DNA of 64,000 bases from Mermis nigrescens (lineage: Eukaryota > Nematoda > Enoplea > Mermithida > Mermithidae). This document shows positions 62,272 to 64,000 of this stretch, one piece after another (position 1 is the stretch's first letter; every line of letters starts with the position of its first letter). The stretch lies in assembly GCA_036768485.1 (NCBI GenBank), contig JAVLUZ010000415.1, forward strand, positions 18,501 through 82,500, in the 5' to 3' direction. Position numbers and translations under genes: made by a program. Under the pieces are notes generated by a model. It was not told where the DNA came from. It saw only the letters and a program-made list of their open reading frames with translations, and searched no databases.

Positions 62272-62818
62272 TGCAGTTGAATATATGTCTTGTTAAAAAC
62301 AGAGACAAGATTAACGAATCAGTATAATGTTATATAAAAAATGACTCAAAACGTGATGAATGTGATACAAGCAAAAAGATGGTAAAACGTGCTAAAAATT
62401 GTAAAAATAATAAAAATCTTAAAAATCGCGTTAAAAATTTTGAAGCTTACACTCGTATTGTGTTGAACTATCAGCTTCTAGAACGTAATAAGATTGCTTT
62501 GAGATAAGATACGGCAGTCATCTTGAGAGCCTCCGCCAAATTCTGTACGATTCATATCATTTTTATCCTTCTTGAACGCACGGATTATAGTAGAATTCCG
62601 AAAAAATCTCTAAAAAATAATTTTTGAATCTCAGATCGCACTCTGTTTTGTACAATAACTTGGCCGTAACTTAGCCTAACATAACTTTGCTAAAAGTCAG
62701 TGTCACACGACTATAAAGTAACATAAGAATCAAATAAAATAGAAAATAAAGAAATTCTGGATTTGGTAGAATTGGTATTTTTTTCACGCAGCTTATTACG
62801 GTTACGTGGGAATCTAAG
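62272..62818. other. Putative upstream region of the Cys/His-rich gene
   Basis: AT-rich sequence between the proposed exon at 62,133-62,271 and the ATG at 62,819. No TATA box or other motif stands out. Confidence 0.35.
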
Positions 62819-63833
62819 ATGGAAGGCGTGGTGAGCGACCAGGTAGCAGTAAAAGACCCAAATTTGCCCGGCGGGACGGGCGAAGGTGCCAAAAACAGCC
62901 AAATTATGCAAGCGAAGTTTTGCACCGTGTGCTGTCGCTCGCAACCTCTCCTCGTCGTATGCTCAACTCACGGGATTACGGTAACTAAACCGAGAAAATT
63001 TGAATAATTATAGTGTATTTTTGTTTCGCTAAAATATTTTATTTAATTTCGAGTTTAATTGCTGAGAACTTTAAATTTTTGTCTGCTTTTCTTTATTTTT
63101 TCGTAAATTGATTTATTTTCCCTACACTTTTTAAAGTATAGAATTTATATTTCTGTAGATTTACGAATCTAGAACATCGAATTTGTTGTTTTGTCTGCCG
63201 TGCCCGACAATGATGAAGGATCACAAGCAGGAAAGTGAGAATTTAAATTATTTAAAAAATCGAATTTTCCACTTAAATAGTGAGAATTTGCATATTCAGG
63301 TACGCTCCTTTCATTTATGCCTATTATTTTACGCATTATTTTAGTTTTAGTTAATCTTTTCGCGTTTTTCCTTTTGTTCCAGATTTTTCCAGTTTAATGC
63401 ATTGTTTCGGAAAAACAATGCCTCTATTTAATTTTTCGCGGTACCAATAGACTTGGCGAAAAATTCACCAAAACGTTCCAAAATTCTTAATTCTCGTTGT
63501 TGCTTCATAGTGTATATTATTGTTTCTACTGCTCGCTTTACACAATATACTCGTATTAGTGCTATATTTTTTTGCGATACTTTAGTTTTTTTATTTGATG
63601 TGCCCTCAAGCATTCACCTGCGCTTTCGAAATACGACGTAAGACGAACCTGAAATGAAGCAGCTTTCAAAATATCCAACGCAATTCGACGTTTCTTATTA
63701 TAATATCGATCCATTTCCACTCTGTTTTGCGAAATATTGAAGGTAATGCAGAATTTTGATGAAAATTTATTTCAATTAGGAGCTTGGTCGTACGCCAAAG
63801 GCATCGCGGCCATGAATGATACGATTTTTGTCG
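62819..63833 (+). CDS. Cys/His-rich (possible B-box-like zinc finger) gene, 5' exons
   Basis: Start ATG at 62,819. Exon 1 62,819-62,980 and exon 2 63,159-63,299 both end in phase 0 with GT donors (GTAACT, GTACGC); exon 2 has acceptor TTTCTGTAG. They encode MEGVVSDQVAVKDPNLPGG..., then FCTVCC, VVCSTHG, LLFCLPCPTMMKDH and a polar, possibly coiled-coil stretch (SENLNYLKNRIFHLNSEN). The Cys/His spacing resembles a B-box-type zinc site but is not an exact match. A later exon, 63,780-63,833 (AWSYAKGIAAMNDTIFVG, phase 1 at both ends), reads like a beta-propeller blade, hence a TRIM/NHL-like guess. The exon joining 63,299 to 63,780 was not resolved, and the gene runs off the right edge. Confidence 0.5.
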
Positions 63834-64000
63834 GTGAGAACATTTTTATTTTCCGAGAAATCTTATACCATAAACTGTTGTGTACGGTAATCGCGAATTA
63901 AATTTTTGGTGAATCGTAAAGATCTTAAAAAATGAAAATTTTAACGACAAAATAGTTTTAAGCGCAGAAAAAAGTAGGCAGAAAAATGTCAAAAGAGTAT

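Overview
This is a gene-poor, AT-rich stretch of an animal nuclear genome packed with transposons. Genes are split into short exons by introns of 0.1 to more than 4 kb with GT..AG borders. The protein content fits a nematode or nematode-like invertebrate: the 3' half of a mitochondrial-type GABA transaminase, and a tandem cluster of small-exon seven-transmembrane chemoreceptor-like genes. The species cannot be fixed from the window.

Layout. 0.4-3.8 kb (+): the last five exons of 4-aminobutyrate aminotransferase, with a 5'-truncated non-LTR retrotransposon lying antisense in one intron. 4-24 kb: almost no genes, but a mosaic of long-arm inverted repeats full of the TTTACAC/GTGTAAA motif, a family with TACTAGC ends, a foldback element with 17-bp arrays (1.29 kb, 9-10 bp target duplication), a ~474-bp tandem array and a mariner relic. 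24-60 kb (-): three tandem paralogues of one four-exon receptor. Copy 1 (25.3-31.6 kb) and copy 3 (51.1-57.9 kb) have open frames of 393 and 372 codons across identical splice phases. Copy 2 (39.3-45.1 kb) is a pseudogene with a 2-bp deletion, stops, lost splice sites, a lost TM7 segment and a transposon in its last exon. About 1 kb upstream of each copy is also related, so the duplicated unit included the 5' flank. 62-64 kb (+): a possible terminal exon, then the first exons of a Cys/His-rich gene that runs off the window.

Transposons. The commonest repeat is a ~240-300 bp inverted-repeat element (ends CACACRTGGGC / GCCCACNTATG). Six copies have perfect 8-bp target duplications, and two of them can be checked against an unoccupied related sequence, so it is a non-autonomous hAT-like family. 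At least three further element types have 8-bp duplications (47.0, 50.3/54.8 and 52.2 kb). Nesting gives relative ages: receptor duplication, then a Penelope-like insertion near copy 2, then a hAT-like element inside that.

No prokaryotic features, CRISPR array or rRNA were seen. The most unusual items are the foldback family whose subterminal arrays keep a 17-bp period while changing sequence, the GC-rich palindromic element at 46-48 kb, the long-arm TTTACAC elements, and a tRNA-like sequence inside a terminal-inverted-repeat element.
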